Source: UBA6120 sp964495145
Lineage (GTDB): Bacteria; Bacillota_I; Bacilli_A; RFN20; CAG-826
DNA: 18,519 bases
Reading direction: 5' to 3'
Assembly (NCBI GenBank): GCA_964495145.1
Contig: CAZBUP010000024.1
Location: 1 to 18,519, forward strand
The notes beneath the pieces are model-generated. The model searched no databases, was not told the DNA's origin, and saw only the letters and a program-made list of their open reading frames with translations. A program made the translations under genes and the position numbers. Below are positions 5,966 to 14,609 of the stretch, in pieces; within the stretch, counting starts at the first letter, position 1, and each line of letters begins with the position of its first letter.

Positions 5966-7564
5966 ATGAAGAAACCTTTAATATTATGCATCATGGATGG
6001 TTACGGCCTGCGGGATGACCGCTATGGCAACTGCGTCGCCAAAGCCAAGAAACCGAATATCGACCGGTTCTTTTCCATTTATCCAAGCACGAAAATCGAA
6101 GCCAGCGGCGAAGCCGTCGGCTTGCCCGAAGGCCAAATGGGCAATTCCGAAGTCGGTCATTTGAACATCGGAGCCGGCCGCATCGTCTATCAATCGTTAA
6201 CCTTGATCAACAAAGCCGTCAAGGATGGCTCGTTTTCCCAAAACCCGGTCTATATCGGCGCGATTGAACACGCTAAAAAGCATCATAGTCGCCTTCATAT
6301 CATGGGACTTGTTTCCGACGGTGGCGTCCATAGCCACATCACCCATATCCTCGCGGCCATCAAAATGGCTCACCAAGCCGGCCTGAGCGACGTTTTCATC
6401 CACGCGTTCATGGACGGCCGCGACGTCGACCCGCAACTCGGGGCGTCTTACGTCAAGCAGATCGTCGATTTGACGGGGGCGTTGAAATTCGGCCATTTGG
6501 CCACCATCGGGGGCCGCTACTGGGGCATGGACCGCGATAAGAACATGGACCGCGTCGATATCCATTACCGGGTCCTGGTCGACCAAGACGGGGGTAGTTT
6601 CACCGATTACCGCCAGTATTTTAAAGATCAATACGCCTATCTGCCGACTACCGGCAAAGATCCCAGCGACGAATTCGTCATTCCCGAATATCAAGCCGGG
6701 GTTGACGGGCGCATTAAAGACGATGACGCCATCATTTTCATGAACTTCCGCCCGGACCGGGCCATCCAGTTGGCCACCATCTTGACCAACCCCGAGTATT
6801 ACAAGAACCCACCTCTTAAAAGCGACGGCACCCCGCTTTACAAAGCGTACGTGCCCGCCCATAAATTGAAGAACATTTACTTGGTCCAAACGATGAAATA
6901 CGCCGATTCGGTCAAAGGCCCGATCGCCTTTGTCCTACCGTCGCTCACAAACACCTTCGGCGAATATATCGCCAAGAACGGCCTCAAGCAACTGCGAATT
7001 GCCGAAACCGAGAAATATGCCCACGTGACGTTCTTTTTCGACGGAACCGTCAATTATGACGGCATCACCCGTCCGGAATTGCCCGGTTCCCGCCGCATCT
7101 TGGTCAACAGCCCGAAAGTGGCCACCTATGACCTCAAACCCGAAATGTCGGCCTATGAGGTGCGCGACGCCCTGATCCGCGAGTTGGACAAAGGCGACCT
7201 TGACGTCGTCATCATCAACTTCGCCAACTGCGACATGGTCGGCCACACCGCCGTCGAAACGGCCGTCGTCAAAGCCGTGGAAACGGTCGACGCCTGCGTC
7301 GGTTCGATCATTGATTGGGTCGAAGCCCATGGCGGCACCTTGATGATCACGGCCGATCACGGCAATGCCGAGATGATTCTCGACGCGGCCGGCCGCCCGT
7401 TCACCGCCCACACGACTTCGCTTGTCCCGTTTGGCATCAACCTGCCGGGTCGCCAACTGATGGCGACTGGGGGCAAACTGAGCAACATCGCCCCGACCAT
7501 GCTACAGATTCTGGGTCTACCGCAACCCGCGGAAATGAACGAACCCAGTCTCATAATCAAATAA
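5966..7564 (+). CDS. gpmI: 2,3-bisphosphoglycerate-independent phosphoglycerate mutase
   Basis: Cytoplasmic glycolytic enzyme converting 3-phosphoglycerate to 2-phosphoglycerate through a phosphoserine and two Mn ions. The 532 residues are slightly longer than the usual ~510. Metal and catalytic residues are in place: Asp11 (MDGYG), Ser61 (GNSEVGHLNIG), His122 (DGGVHSH), DGRD (150-153), GGRYWGMDRD (182-191), NFRPDRA (260-266), NCDMVGH (421-427, Asp423 and His427), TADHGNAE (462-469) and His482. The block that is usually FFNGG reads FFFDG (356-360), followed by a slightly longer linker before SPKVATYD, a mild family variant. A GGAG ribosome site is 7 nt before the ATG. The oligopeptidase gene follows after 16 nt, suggesting one transcript. 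Confidence 0.97.
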   Translation: MKKPLILCIMDGYGLRDDRYGNCVAKAKKPNIDRFFSIYPSTKIEASGEAVGLPEGQMGNSEVGHLNIGAGRIVYQSLTLINKAVKDGSFSQNPVYIGAIEHAKKHHSRLHIMGLVSDGGVHSHITHILAAIKMAHQAGLSDVFIHAFMDGRDVDPQLGASYVKQIVDLTGALKFGHLATIGGRYWGMDRDKNMDRVDIHYRVLVDQDGGSFTDYRQYFKDQYAYLPTTGKDPSDEFVIPEYQAGVDGRIKDDDAIIFMNFRPDRAIQLATILTNPEYYKNPPLKSDGTPLYKAYVPAHKLKNIYLVQTMKYADSVKGPIAFVLPSLTNTFGEYIAKNGLKQLRIAETEKYAHVTFFFDGTVNYDGITRPELPGSRRILVNSPKVATYDLKPEMSAYEVRDALIRELDKGDLDVVIINFANCDMVGHTAVETAVVKAVETVDACVGSIIDWVEAHGGTLMITADHGNAEMILDAAGRPFTAHTTSLVPFGINLPGRQLMATGGKLSNIAPTMLQILGLPQPAEMNEPSLIIK

Positions 7565-7580
7565 ACCAAAGGAGCAATTT

Positions 7581-9275
7581 ATGAAGCTAGAACAATTCCC
7601 GTTGATCATCCCCGACATCAAGAAAGTCGAAGCCCAGTTCAAAGAACTGTTGGCCGATTTTCAGAAAGCCGGTTCCGCCAAAGAGCAGAAGAAAGTCGTC
7701 GACCGCGTCATCAAGTTGACCGACGAGGTGGCGACCCAATTCACCGTCATCAGCGTCCGTTATACCCAAGACACCCGGGTTGAGGCTTATCAGAAAGCCC
7801 AAGACGCCATCGATGAGATGGGACCGCTCTTCCAAGCCCTTTACAATCAATACCAGAAGGCCTTGGTCGCATCTAAATTCCGGATGGAACTTGAAAAGCT
7901 ATTAGGCAAGTTCTTGTTCCAAAAAATCGAGCTGAGCCTCAAAACCTTCGATCCCAAGATCATTGAAGAACTTCAAAAGGAAAACAAATTGACCAGCCAG
8001 TACTCGAAACTTCTGGCTTCGGCCCAAATACCTTTTGACGGCGGGGTCTACAACCTTTCGCAAATGGGCAAATTCGCCGATTCGCTTGATCGCGGCATCC
8101 GCCGGCGCGCCTCCAAAGCCACGGCCAAATGGTTCGCCGACAACGAAACGGAACTGGCCCGCATCTATGATGAATTGGTGCATCTCCGCGATTCGATGGC
8201 CAAAAAACTCGGTTTCGAGAACTTTATCCCGCTGGCCTATGCCCGCATGGGCCGCACCGATTGGTCCGCCAAAGACGTCAAGTCCTATCGCGACCAAGTC
8301 AAACGCTCGATCGTGCCGGTGTCCAAACGATTGGTCAAGCGCCAAGCCGAACGGATCGGCATCAAGAATCCGCTGTTCTATGATTTGTCATTGAATTTCA
8401 CCTCGGGGAACCCAACTCCCAAAGGCGATAAGGAATATCTCGTCAAAGCCGCCCAGGAAATGTATCACGACATGGACGAGGGCATCGGCCAGTTCTTCGA
8501 CAAGATGGTCGATCTCCACATGCTCGATCTCGAAGCCCGTCCGGGCAAGCAAGGCGGCGGCTACATGACGTTTTTCCCGAAGTACCAAATGCCGTTCGTC
8601 TTTTCAAACTTCAACGGCACCTCGGGCGACGTCGATGTCTTGACCCATGAAATCGGACATGCGTTCCAAGGCTACAGTTCCCGGAAAATCAAGATTCCCG
8701 AATACCGCGAACCGACCATGGAGGAAGCCGAAATCCACTCCATGAGCATGGAATTCTTCGCTTGGCCTTGGATGGAAAAGTTCTTCAAAGAAGATAAGGA
8801 AAAATATTTGTACGCCCATTTGGTCGGCGCTATCAACTTCTTGCCATACGGCGTCAGCGTCGACGAATTCCAACACTTTGTCTATGAAAACCCGACTCTG
8901 AGTCACGCCGAACGGTGCGCCAAATGGCGGGAAATCGAAAAGAAGTACACCCCTTATAAGAAATACCGCGGATTCCCGATTTACGAAAAAGGCACCCGCT
9001 GGATGCGGCAAAGCCACATTTACACGAGTCCTTTCTATTACATCGATTACACCTTGGCTCAAGTGGTCGCTTTCCAATTCTTGGCCTTGATGGACGAAGA
9101 CCGGCCCTTGGCTTGGTCGCGTTATGTCCGGCTCTGCCAGTTGGGCGGCAGCTATCCGTTCACCCAATTGCTCCGCAAGGCGAAGATGGCCAACCCCTTC
9201 AAACAGGGAACCATCGCCCGGACCATGAAGAAAATCGACGAAATCCTGATTCGGTTCGACGATCGGAAAATGTAA
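7581..9275 (+). CDS. M3-family oligoendopeptidase (non-PepF subfamily)
   Basis: Cytoplasmic zinc metallopeptidase that degrades short peptides. The zinc site is HEIGH (356-360) within DVLTHEIGHAFQ, with third ligand Glu384 in EAEIHSMSMEFF. Further M3 hallmarks are the N-terminal helical region, LSLKTFDPKI, FNGTSGDVDV (344-353) just before the zinc site, and FYYIDYTLAQ near the C-terminus, where Tyr residues bind substrate. The length of 564 and the pattern fit the M3 subfamily annotated as 'M3, not PepF'. A strong AAAGGAG site (7568-7574) precedes the ATG. The stop codon directly abuts the stop of the convergent glycosyltransferase gene, with no spacer between them. Confidence 0.94.
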   Translation: MKLEQFPLIIPDIKKVEAQFKELLADFQKAGSAKEQKKVVDRVIKLTDEVATQFTVISVRYTQDTRVEAYQKAQDAIDEMGPLFQALYNQYQKALVASKFRMELEKLLGKFLFQKIELSLKTFDPKIIEELQKENKLTSQYSKLLASAQIPFDGGVYNLSQMGKFADSLDRGIRRRASKATAKWFADNETELARIYDELVHLRDSMAKKLGFENFIPLAYARMGRTDWSAKDVKSYRDQVKRSIVPVSKRLVKRQAERIGIKNPLFYDLSLNFTSGNPTPKGDKEYLVKAAQEMYHDMDEGIGQFFDKMVDLHMLDLEARPGKQGGGYMTFFPKYQMPFVFSNFNGTSGDVDVLTHEIGHAFQGYSSRKIKIPEYREPTMEEAEIHSMSMEFFAWPWMEKFFKEDKEKYLYAHLVGAINFLPYGVSVDEFQHFVYENPTLSHAERCAKWREIEKKYTPYKKYRGFPIYEKGTRWMRQSHIYTSPFYYIDYTLAQVVAFQFLALMDEDRPLAWSRYVRLCQLGGSYPFTQLLRKAKMANPFKQGTIARTMKKIDEILIRFDDRKM

Positions 9276-10475
9276 CTAGGCGAGTAGGCTCGTCTGGGCT
9301 TTTTCGGTTTCTTCTAGATCAAGGAATACCTGCCGGGTGACCAGCGCCAATAAGGCGGCATACCCGAAGGCGGCGTATTCGTGGGGAATCGGCTCAATCC
9401 CGAATAAGAACGGGAAATAGGCGATTAGCGAAATCAAATTCGTCATGAGAGGCACATATTTGTGCCTCTTTTTGATGACGTAATAGACCCAACTCATCAC
9501 GTCGGCCACGAACAGGTAGCGTTCGTGCATGGCCGGCAAGAAGAAATTGGCCATCAAGACCGACCACAAGACGATGTCGACGATGGCACTTTGCCGAACT
9601 CGGATTTTCTTGTTCACCAAGAAGAAAAAGGCAATCGCCATCAAAAGGGCGAAAATCCCGAATCCCAACGGGGCGATCAGGTTATAGCGGTAGATGTCGG
9701 CCGGGAACCAAACGTAGAGATTCGGCATGTTCAAGGATAGGCGCTGATAAGAATTGGCCTGGTTGAAATAAATCATCGCCAAACTTTCAAGCGAGCGGCC
9801 ATAGGCCAACGCCGGGATGCAAAACACGAAATAGACGACCGGTATCAATAGGAAGTGCCATAGCTGTCTTGGACGGTTCAAGACGTACATCATGATCAAG
9901 AATGGAACCACGAAGATCGTTTGCAGCTTGAAAGAGAAAGCCACTCCGAAGACGACCATGCCCCACAGATGTTTGTCCTTGGCAAAGAGATACAGCGACC
10001 AAACGATGAAAGCGGTGTAGATCGAATCGGCCTGGCCCCAGATGGCGCTGTTCAAGAAGATGGTCGGTAAATACAAAGTGACGGTGCCGGCCAACGTAGC
10101 CTTCCAAAACCTTTCCTTGTCGCTTTTGAGCAAGGCGGCCACCAGGAAGAAAACGCCGACGGCCATGACGAGGTCGAAGAAGACCGAAACGTATTTGATC
10201 ACATAGACATAAGGGTAGGTGGCATCTGGCTTGGGAAAATAAGAAAGCCAAGTTAATATGAGAACGTAAGGCGGCGAATAATCGCCGATGGAAACGCCCA
10301 AAGATGCCCAGCCGCCATTGGCGACGATCTGTTCCATCCATGGCTGGAGAAACTGGTTGTAATCCCCGGAAGGGTGACCAAGGTTAGTCAATCGAAGGTA
10401 CAGGGCCAGTCCCACGAAAAAAACGGCGACCGGGATGTAAGAATATGTTTCTAGCCAATATTTTATTTTCTTCAT
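9276..10475 (-). CDS. Gpi18-like polytopic membrane glycosyltransferase (GT-C fold)
   Basis: An integral membrane protein of 399 residues with about ten hydrophobic helices. The N-terminal helix is followed by an extracellular loop with SGDYNQFLQPW and GDYSPPY, the acidic loop pattern of GT-C lipid-linked sugar transferases. Further landmarks are NSAIWGQADSIYTAF and, late in the protein, PAMHERYLFVADV, both typical of the family related to the Gpi18 mannosyltransferase. It probably moves a sugar from a polyprenyl-phosphate carrier to an outer-face acceptor; donor and acceptor are unknown. Its neighbour is the surface-protein operon, so glycosylation of those proteins is a reasonable but unproven idea. 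The ATG at 10475 has no strong ribosome site. Confidence 0.8.
   Translation of the reverse strand: MKKIKYWLETYSYIPVAVFFVGLALYLRLTNLGHPSGDYNQFLQPWMEQIVANGGWASLGVSIGDYSPPYVLILTWLSYFPKPDATYPYVYVIKYVSVFFDLVMAVGVFFLVAALLKSDKERFWKATLAGTVTLYLPTIFLNSAIWGQADSIYTAFIVWSLYLFAKDKHLWGMVVFGVAFSFKLQTIFVVPFLIMMYVLNRPRQLWHFLLIPVVYFVFCIPALAYGRSLESLAMIYFNQANSYQRLSLNMPNLYVWFPADIYRYNLIAPLGFGIFALLMAIAFFFLVNKKIRVRQSAIVDIVLWSVLMANFFLPAMHERYLFVADVMSWVYYVIKKRHKYVPLMTNLISLIAYFPFLFGIEPIPHEYAAFGYAALLALVTRQVFLDLEETEKAQTSLLA
9279..9304 (+). terminator. Candidate terminator after the oligopeptidase gene
   Basis: GGCGAG (9279-9284) can pair with CTCGTC (9289-9294) through a TAGG loop with one G-T wobble, followed five bases later by TTTTT (9300-9304). 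It lies inside the 3' end of the convergent glycosyltransferase gene. The short stem and offset U-tract keep confidence low. Confidence 0.35.
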
Positions 10476-10499
10476 ATCAATCTTGCGGGCAATGAAGAT

Positions 10500-10528
10500 A
10501 ATGTATCACACTGGCCACTAAAGTTCAA
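10500..10528 (-). promoter_or_regulatory. Promoter for the Gpi18-like gene
   Basis: On the minus strand TTGAAC (at 10523-10528), a 17-bp spacer and TACATT (at 10500-10505) form a fair sigma-A promoter, placing transcription start about 18 nt before the ATG. It overlaps the left end of the repeat unit described at 10515-10601. Confidence 0.5.
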
Positions 10529-10601
10529 ATTGCCATCGACAGATAATCATGTAAATGAATATTGTCTTTAGGATTGATTGGGTTTCGGTGTCAAGGTGGC
10601 G
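10515..10601. repeat. Degenerate repeat unit, left copy
   Basis: This segment begins CCACTAAAGTTCA and ends TGTCAAGGTGGCG. The second copy at 15453-15539 begins CCACTAGAAGTTCA and ends with the identical 13-mer TGTCAAGGTGGCG. The distance between the two end motifs is 74 bp in both copies, while the middle has diverged. Both copies have the same orientation and flank the three-gene surface operon. It may be a relic of an IS end or a small non-autonomous element. Confidence 0.55.
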
Positions 10602-10645
10602 CATTAAGCATGTGAAAATATCAGAAAGCCCTTTCCCATCCTTGG

Positions 10646-10683
10646 CGCGAAAAAGAAAAGACCCGGAAATTGTTTTCCGGGTC
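10646..10683 (-). terminator. Strong intrinsic terminator of the surface-protein operon
   Basis: GACCCGGAAA (10660-10669) and TTTCCGGGTC (10674-10683) form a perfect 10-bp stem with a 4-nt loop. On the minus strand it is followed by TTTTCTTTTT. It lies 27 bp after the stop of the 1062-residue surface protein and closes that operon. Confidence 0.9.
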
Positions 10684-10710
10684 GAGGCCATCGTATTTAG
10701 AAAGCCGTGA

Positions 10711-13700
10711 TTAAGTGATGAGGGTCCAATCGTCAATCGTATAGCCATTGATCCGAAGGATGACGTAATCGGAATAGACGAAGGCGTTATTGACTTGATC
10801 GAGGTAGGACCATTCCGAAAAGTTGAAGTTCATGTTGTCCATGATGGTGTTCACTTGGACGATGGTATTCGGCGGATCATAACCGGCCCCATCGACGTTG
10901 GCGGCAATATCGATGAAAATGGTGTACATGTGATCGTCGGGGTTGTAAAAGCGTTTGATCCCATACTGAAAATCAAAGCCGGTCACGATCGGGATGATCA
11001 ATGCATCAATCCCCTCGATGGTCCCGGTGGGATTATCCGGATTGGACATCATCCCAAAATAGGGCGAAGTCAGCGACGATGAGTATTCTTCGCTGCCAAC
11101 CGTGGCAATCCGCGTGGGGTCGACGATGCCTTTGAAGACGTAATCGACACTGGCCAGTTGCGGGAATTTGACGTCATTTTCATGGGTCGGGTTATTATCG
11201 TGGGCCGCGCTTCGTTCGGCTGATAGATAAATGAAAGTCGCCGAACCGCGCGAAGCTTCTAAGAAATAAGTCGTCGTGTAGCGGGCGTCGACCGTGAAGG
11301 TATAGGCGACCGGCAAGACGTTGAAGTTCGTATAAGCGGTGTAATTGTTCCCGTTGTCGGTGATATAAATCGGATAAGTGTCGGCCGTCGTCGCCCCGGG
11401 TGCCGGCGGCAACAGGTACGTGCCGATGATGGTGCGGTCGCCGGTTTCCGGATCGCCGGTCCCAAACCGGCTGATGGTGATAGCTTGGTCGATGTCAAGG
11501 CTCGGATCGGTGGCGACCATGACGAAAATACGGGCGGTGGTTCCCACTAGACCTGTCCCTTGGACCGTGAAGCCGATGCTGCCTTCGGGGACGTTGATGG
11601 TCCCGGTGCCGCTGGGAGCGGGTATCCCTTGAGTCACCCCCCAGAAACGGCTGCTGATGTAATAATAGGAAGTGGGATCGGCCATCTTGAGGGCTTTTGT
11701 GGCTTGAGTCATCGCAAAGCCATCGTTGCGGGCCCATTCGAGCGATTCAATCGATTGAATATCATATTTATATTTTTGACTCATGGTCGTGCTGGTCGGG
11801 GTTCCGGTATAAACCAGGGTGTTCAAACTCATGTCATAGGTTTTCGTGGTCCCGGTCGGGGTGTAGAGCTTTCTCGTTAAATTGACGTCGGTGGGACTTT
11901 CTGATGGCGTACTGGTATTCGGCGTGGTCCGGACGGCATAGATCTTAAACAGGGTTCCGGAGTTAAGGGTGCCGGTGGCCGAGAATCCCGTCGTTTCGCT
12001 GAAGGTGGCGTAATACGACAAAAACGAGCTGGTGCCGTACATACGTTGGAGCCGATATCTCGAATAGGGCGTCTTCGTCGTCGTGTTACGACCCCAGAGG
12101 CTGCCGCTTCCTTCCGGGATGATGCGCACCCCTTCCGGATAAGCTGTTTGGGAGGTGGCCATGAAACTGACCGTCGGCGTCTCGCTGGCGGAGTAAAAAA
12201 TACGCAAGGGGCGGGGGGCTTCGGTAATGACGCCGGAGACCGTGACTTCTTCCCCGTACGCCAAATATTGGATGTTGGGCATGTTCGCCGTCCGGCTGAA
12301 AACCATGCTGGCTTGGGTTTGGTACTTGTAAGCCCAGTTGGTCTCGTAGGGCGGATAACTGGTGTTGGCGACCCGACTCGACAACACTTCGAAGGTATAA
12401 TACTTCAATTGGCTTTCGAGAATGACGAAATTGTTGATGTCGATTTGTTGGGCAATCGCCGTCGAGCCATATCGCATCAAGGCATAATTGGTCGTCCCTG
12501 AAGTATAGATGATCATGAAGCGATAGTTGGCATTGGTGAAACTCGTGACCGTGTGATAGGTCGAACTGGTGGCGGTAGTGGTCGAAGCGTAGACATGGTC
12601 GCTGGTCACTTGCGTCAAAACGTATTTTTTGGCGGGTCCCAAGTTCGCGTCCGAGGCGGTGTAGGTATTCGACGTGGAGATGGTCCACATATTCGATCCG
12701 GCGGTGGCCCAGATTCTGGCCAAGCGGTCCTTGGTTCGAACTTGCTTGGAGTGGGCAAAGGTAAAAACGCCAATTTGAAAGTATTTTTCCGTCGTATTCC
12801 CGGCCCCGTAAAGTTCGGTTCCGAATGTGTCTTGCAGGTTATATGAATCATTGGGAGCCGGGTCTCCGACCGAGGTATTTTTTTCCATGAAGGTCCAAAG
12901 GTCCTCGGTATACACGATGCCAAGGTCAAGGCCGGTCGCCCCGGTGCCGATATTCTGCGGTGCGCCGTTAGAAGTGACCGGATACTCGGTTTCTTCGTCG
13001 ACGACGATATTGTAGAAAAACCCGATGATGCCTCCGGAAGTGGCATATTTGGCGCTGGATCCGGCCCGAACGTCAAAAGCCTTCACATGCGGGGCATCGT
13101 TTTCGCCCGAATAATAAACGCTGATGTCGTGGATGTCGGTGTACTGAGCGTGCCCGACTAAAATACCAATGTGGTTGGATTCGTAGATTCCGTTATAGGT
13201 GGGATTGCTGACGAAATAGTTGTGGTCGGGGTCATGGGCGCCGATGGCTTCCGAATAAATTTGGATGTTATACAGTAGCAAGGTGCTGATGCTTCCAATG
13301 GTATCCCCGGGCGATAACCCGCCGGCTTCGGCCAAAGTCGGGCCTACGTTACCAAATAGGCCGATGTCGGCTTGGCCCGTTTTGGCGGTGACTTGTAAAT
13401 TGCCAATCGACGAGGTATCGCTGATTTCCCCGGTCGGCAAGGTAATGAAATACGAGGCATTGGTCGTCTGAACCCCGCGCAGCGTGCTGGTGAAGGGGAA
13501 CTGTTCAGTTCCAATCGAAGTCATCGGATAGAGTTCGCTATAACTGGAGCCCCCGACGAAAATCGGATTTCCGAACGTGGTCGAGACTTGGAATACCGTC
13601 TCTTCGTTGATCAGTTCGCGGTCGTAAGTGTTTTGTAACACGTAGATGTTTCTTAGATGCTCGATTTCGTTGATGAGGTATGGGTTGGTGTCGGTCCCCC

Positions 13701-13899
13701 AGGCCCCGGTCGGATTCAAGCTTTCGTCGAGATGGCCGAATAGGTTATTGACATCGAGGGAAGTATCGACGTTTTTGGTGATGTATTGGTTAAAGTAGGC
13801 AAAGGCAAAAATCGTGTAATTGAGGGTGACCGACAAAAACGCCAACATGATGGTCAGGAAGGCCACGCGCCGTTTTAATTTTTTCCGGGTGTCGATCAT
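10711..13899 (-). CDS. Large TasA-type-signal surface protein / adhesin
   Basis: A 1062-residue secreted or membrane-anchored protein of unknown function. A basic N-terminus (KKLKRR) is followed by a hydrophobic helix (about 12-34) ending in AFAYF, the same pattern as the two upstream proteins and reminiscent of SipW-dependent TasA-type signals. Residues about 68-90 (GTDTNPYLINEIEHLRNIY) match the lead-in of secreted beta-repeat adhesins that start GTxxNPYLI. The rest is rich in Ser, Thr, Tyr, Gly and Asn, has no cysteine that I can find, and looks like a chain of beta domains. There is no LPXTG motif and no C-terminal membrane helix, so the N-terminus or partner proteins must hold it. GAGG lies 9 nt before the ATG. 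The start overlaps the upstream gene's stop as ATGA. It may be the functional (tip or adhesive) subunit of a three-protein assembly. Confidence 0.8.
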   Translation of the reverse strand: MIDTRKKLKRRVAFLTIMLAFLSVTLNYTIFAFAYFNQYITKNVDTSLDVNNLFGHLDESLNPTGAWGTDTNPYLINEIEHLRNIYVLQNTYDRELINEETVFQVSTTFGNPIFVGGSSYSELYPMTSIGTEQFPFTSTLRGVQTTNASYFITLPTGEISDTSSIGNLQVTAKTGQADIGLFGNVGPTLAEAGGLSPGDTIGSISTLLLYNIQIYSEAIGAHDPDHNYFVSNPTYNGIYESNHIGILVGHAQYTDIHDISVYYSGENDAPHVKAFDVRAGSSAKYATSGGIIGFFYNIVVDEETEYPVTSNGAPQNIGTGATGLDLGIVYTEDLWTFMEKNTSVGDPAPNDSYNLQDTFGTELYGAGNTTEKYFQIGVFTFAHSKQVRTKDRLARIWATAGSNMWTISTSNTYTASDANLGPAKKYVLTQVTSDHVYASTTTATSSTYHTVTSFTNANYRFMIIYTSGTTNYALMRYGSTAIAQQIDINNFVILESQLKYYTFEVLSSRVANTSYPPYETNWAYKYQTQASMVFSRTANMPNIQYLAYGEEVTVSGVITEAPRPLRIFYSASETPTVSFMATSQTAYPEGVRIIPEGSGSLWGRNTTTKTPYSRYRLQRMYGTSSFLSYYATFSETTGFSATGTLNSGTLFKIYAVRTTPNTSTPSESPTDVNLTRKLYTPTGTTKTYDMSLNTLVYTGTPTSTTMSQKYKYDIQSIESLEWARNDGFAMTQATKALKMADPTSYYYISSRFWGVTQGIPAPSGTGTINVPEGSIGFTVQGTGLVGTTARIFVMVATDPSLDIDQAITISRFGTGDPETGDRTIIGTYLLPPAPGATTADTYPIYITDNGNNYTAYTNFNVLPVAYTFTVDARYTTTYFLEASRGSATFIYLSAERSAAHDNNPTHENDVKFPQLASVDYVFKGIVDPTRIATVGSEEYSSSLTSPYFGMMSNPDNPTGTIEGIDALIIPIVTGFDFQYGIKRFYNPDDHMYTIFIDIAANVDGAGYDPPNTIVQVNTIMDNMNFNFSEWSYLDQVNNAFVYSDYVILRINGYTIDDWTLIT

Positions 13900-14609
13900 T
13901 CTGGAGTCCTCGTTTCGCCATTGAAAGCGAAGGTGAAAGTCAAGGTATAGGGCGAATACTCAATCGGGATTTTCCGAATGATGTTTTGGGCTTCGCTAAG
14001 CCGGGGTTTCAGCATCAAGTACAACCATTGGTCTTGATCAATGAAGGTAGGGGATATGTTTTGGTTGATGGTCGTGATTTGATACTTTGTCAACGATTCC
14101 AAATCGGAAAAAACCGTCGTTGGAAGCAAATCGTCATCACCGATTACGTAATAATAATCAAAGCACTGTTGGGTCGGCGTGCCGGTGTAGTAATCGATGT
14201 CGGCAACCGTTTTCGGACCGGTGCCGTTACTGACGTTGATCGTAATGTTGTGAATTAAAACTTTGTATTCATAATAAGGGGCCTCGCTATCAGCCATCTG
14301 GAGCTTGAGATAAGCGTTGCTGTCGGTGGGAAGCTCGGCGATGCTGAGCATCTCGCCCAAGCCATAAATCAAAGAACCGGTTCCCCCGGGGGCTTCCCAC
14401 TTGTTGGCGTCCAGGCTGGCCTTGTTCCAATATCGGACGTCAAGGTCGGAATCGAGTTGACCGGGGCGATTGTTTTGATTGAAGACGTCAAAGAAAGGCG
14501 CCATCCAAGCGTAGGCGACGCTGAAGGAGGAGACGATAATCGCCAAAAAGCTGAACAGGATGCCCAGCTTGATCTTGTTTAGCGCCAACCAAGATAGAAT
14601 CTTTTTCAT
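13896..14609 (-). CDS. TasA-type-signal surface protein, 237 residues
   Basis: An unrecognised secreted protein. The N-terminal hydrophobic helix (about 14-34) ends in VAYAWM, followed by an extended, beta-rich region with NVSNGTG and a Tyr/Asp-rich stretch. Only one Cys is visible (in PTQQCFDYYY). The middle gene of a three-gene operon, it overlaps both neighbours by four bases (ATGA at 14606-14609 and at 13896-13899), so the three are probably made in fixed proportion. The AWM/AWF end of the signal resembles SipW-processed camelysin/TasA proteins. No signal peptidase gene is in the window. Function is inferred from the signal and the neighbours only. Confidence 0.75.
   Translation of the reverse strand: MKKILSWLALNKIKLGILFSFLAIIVSSFSVAYAWMAPFFDVFNQNNRPGQLDSDLDVRYWNKASLDANKWEAPGGTGSLIYGLGEMLSIAELPTDSNAYLKLQMADSEAPYYEYKVLIHNITINVSNGTGPKTVADIDYYTGTPTQQCFDYYYVIGDDDLLPTTVFSDLESLTKYQITTINQNISPTFIDQDQWLYLMLKPRLSEAQNIIRKIPIEYSPYTLTFTFAFNGETRTPE

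Noticed and set aside
6197..6889. A 230-codon minus-strand frame opposite gpmI
   Set aside because: It is antisense to highly conserved GpmI catalytic blocks; a shadow produced by the codon bias of gpmI.
10795..14258. Plus-strand frames of 60-150 codons opposite the surface-protein genes
   Set aside because: They are antisense shadows of long, continuous, ATGA-overlapping genes with coherent secreted-protein features.
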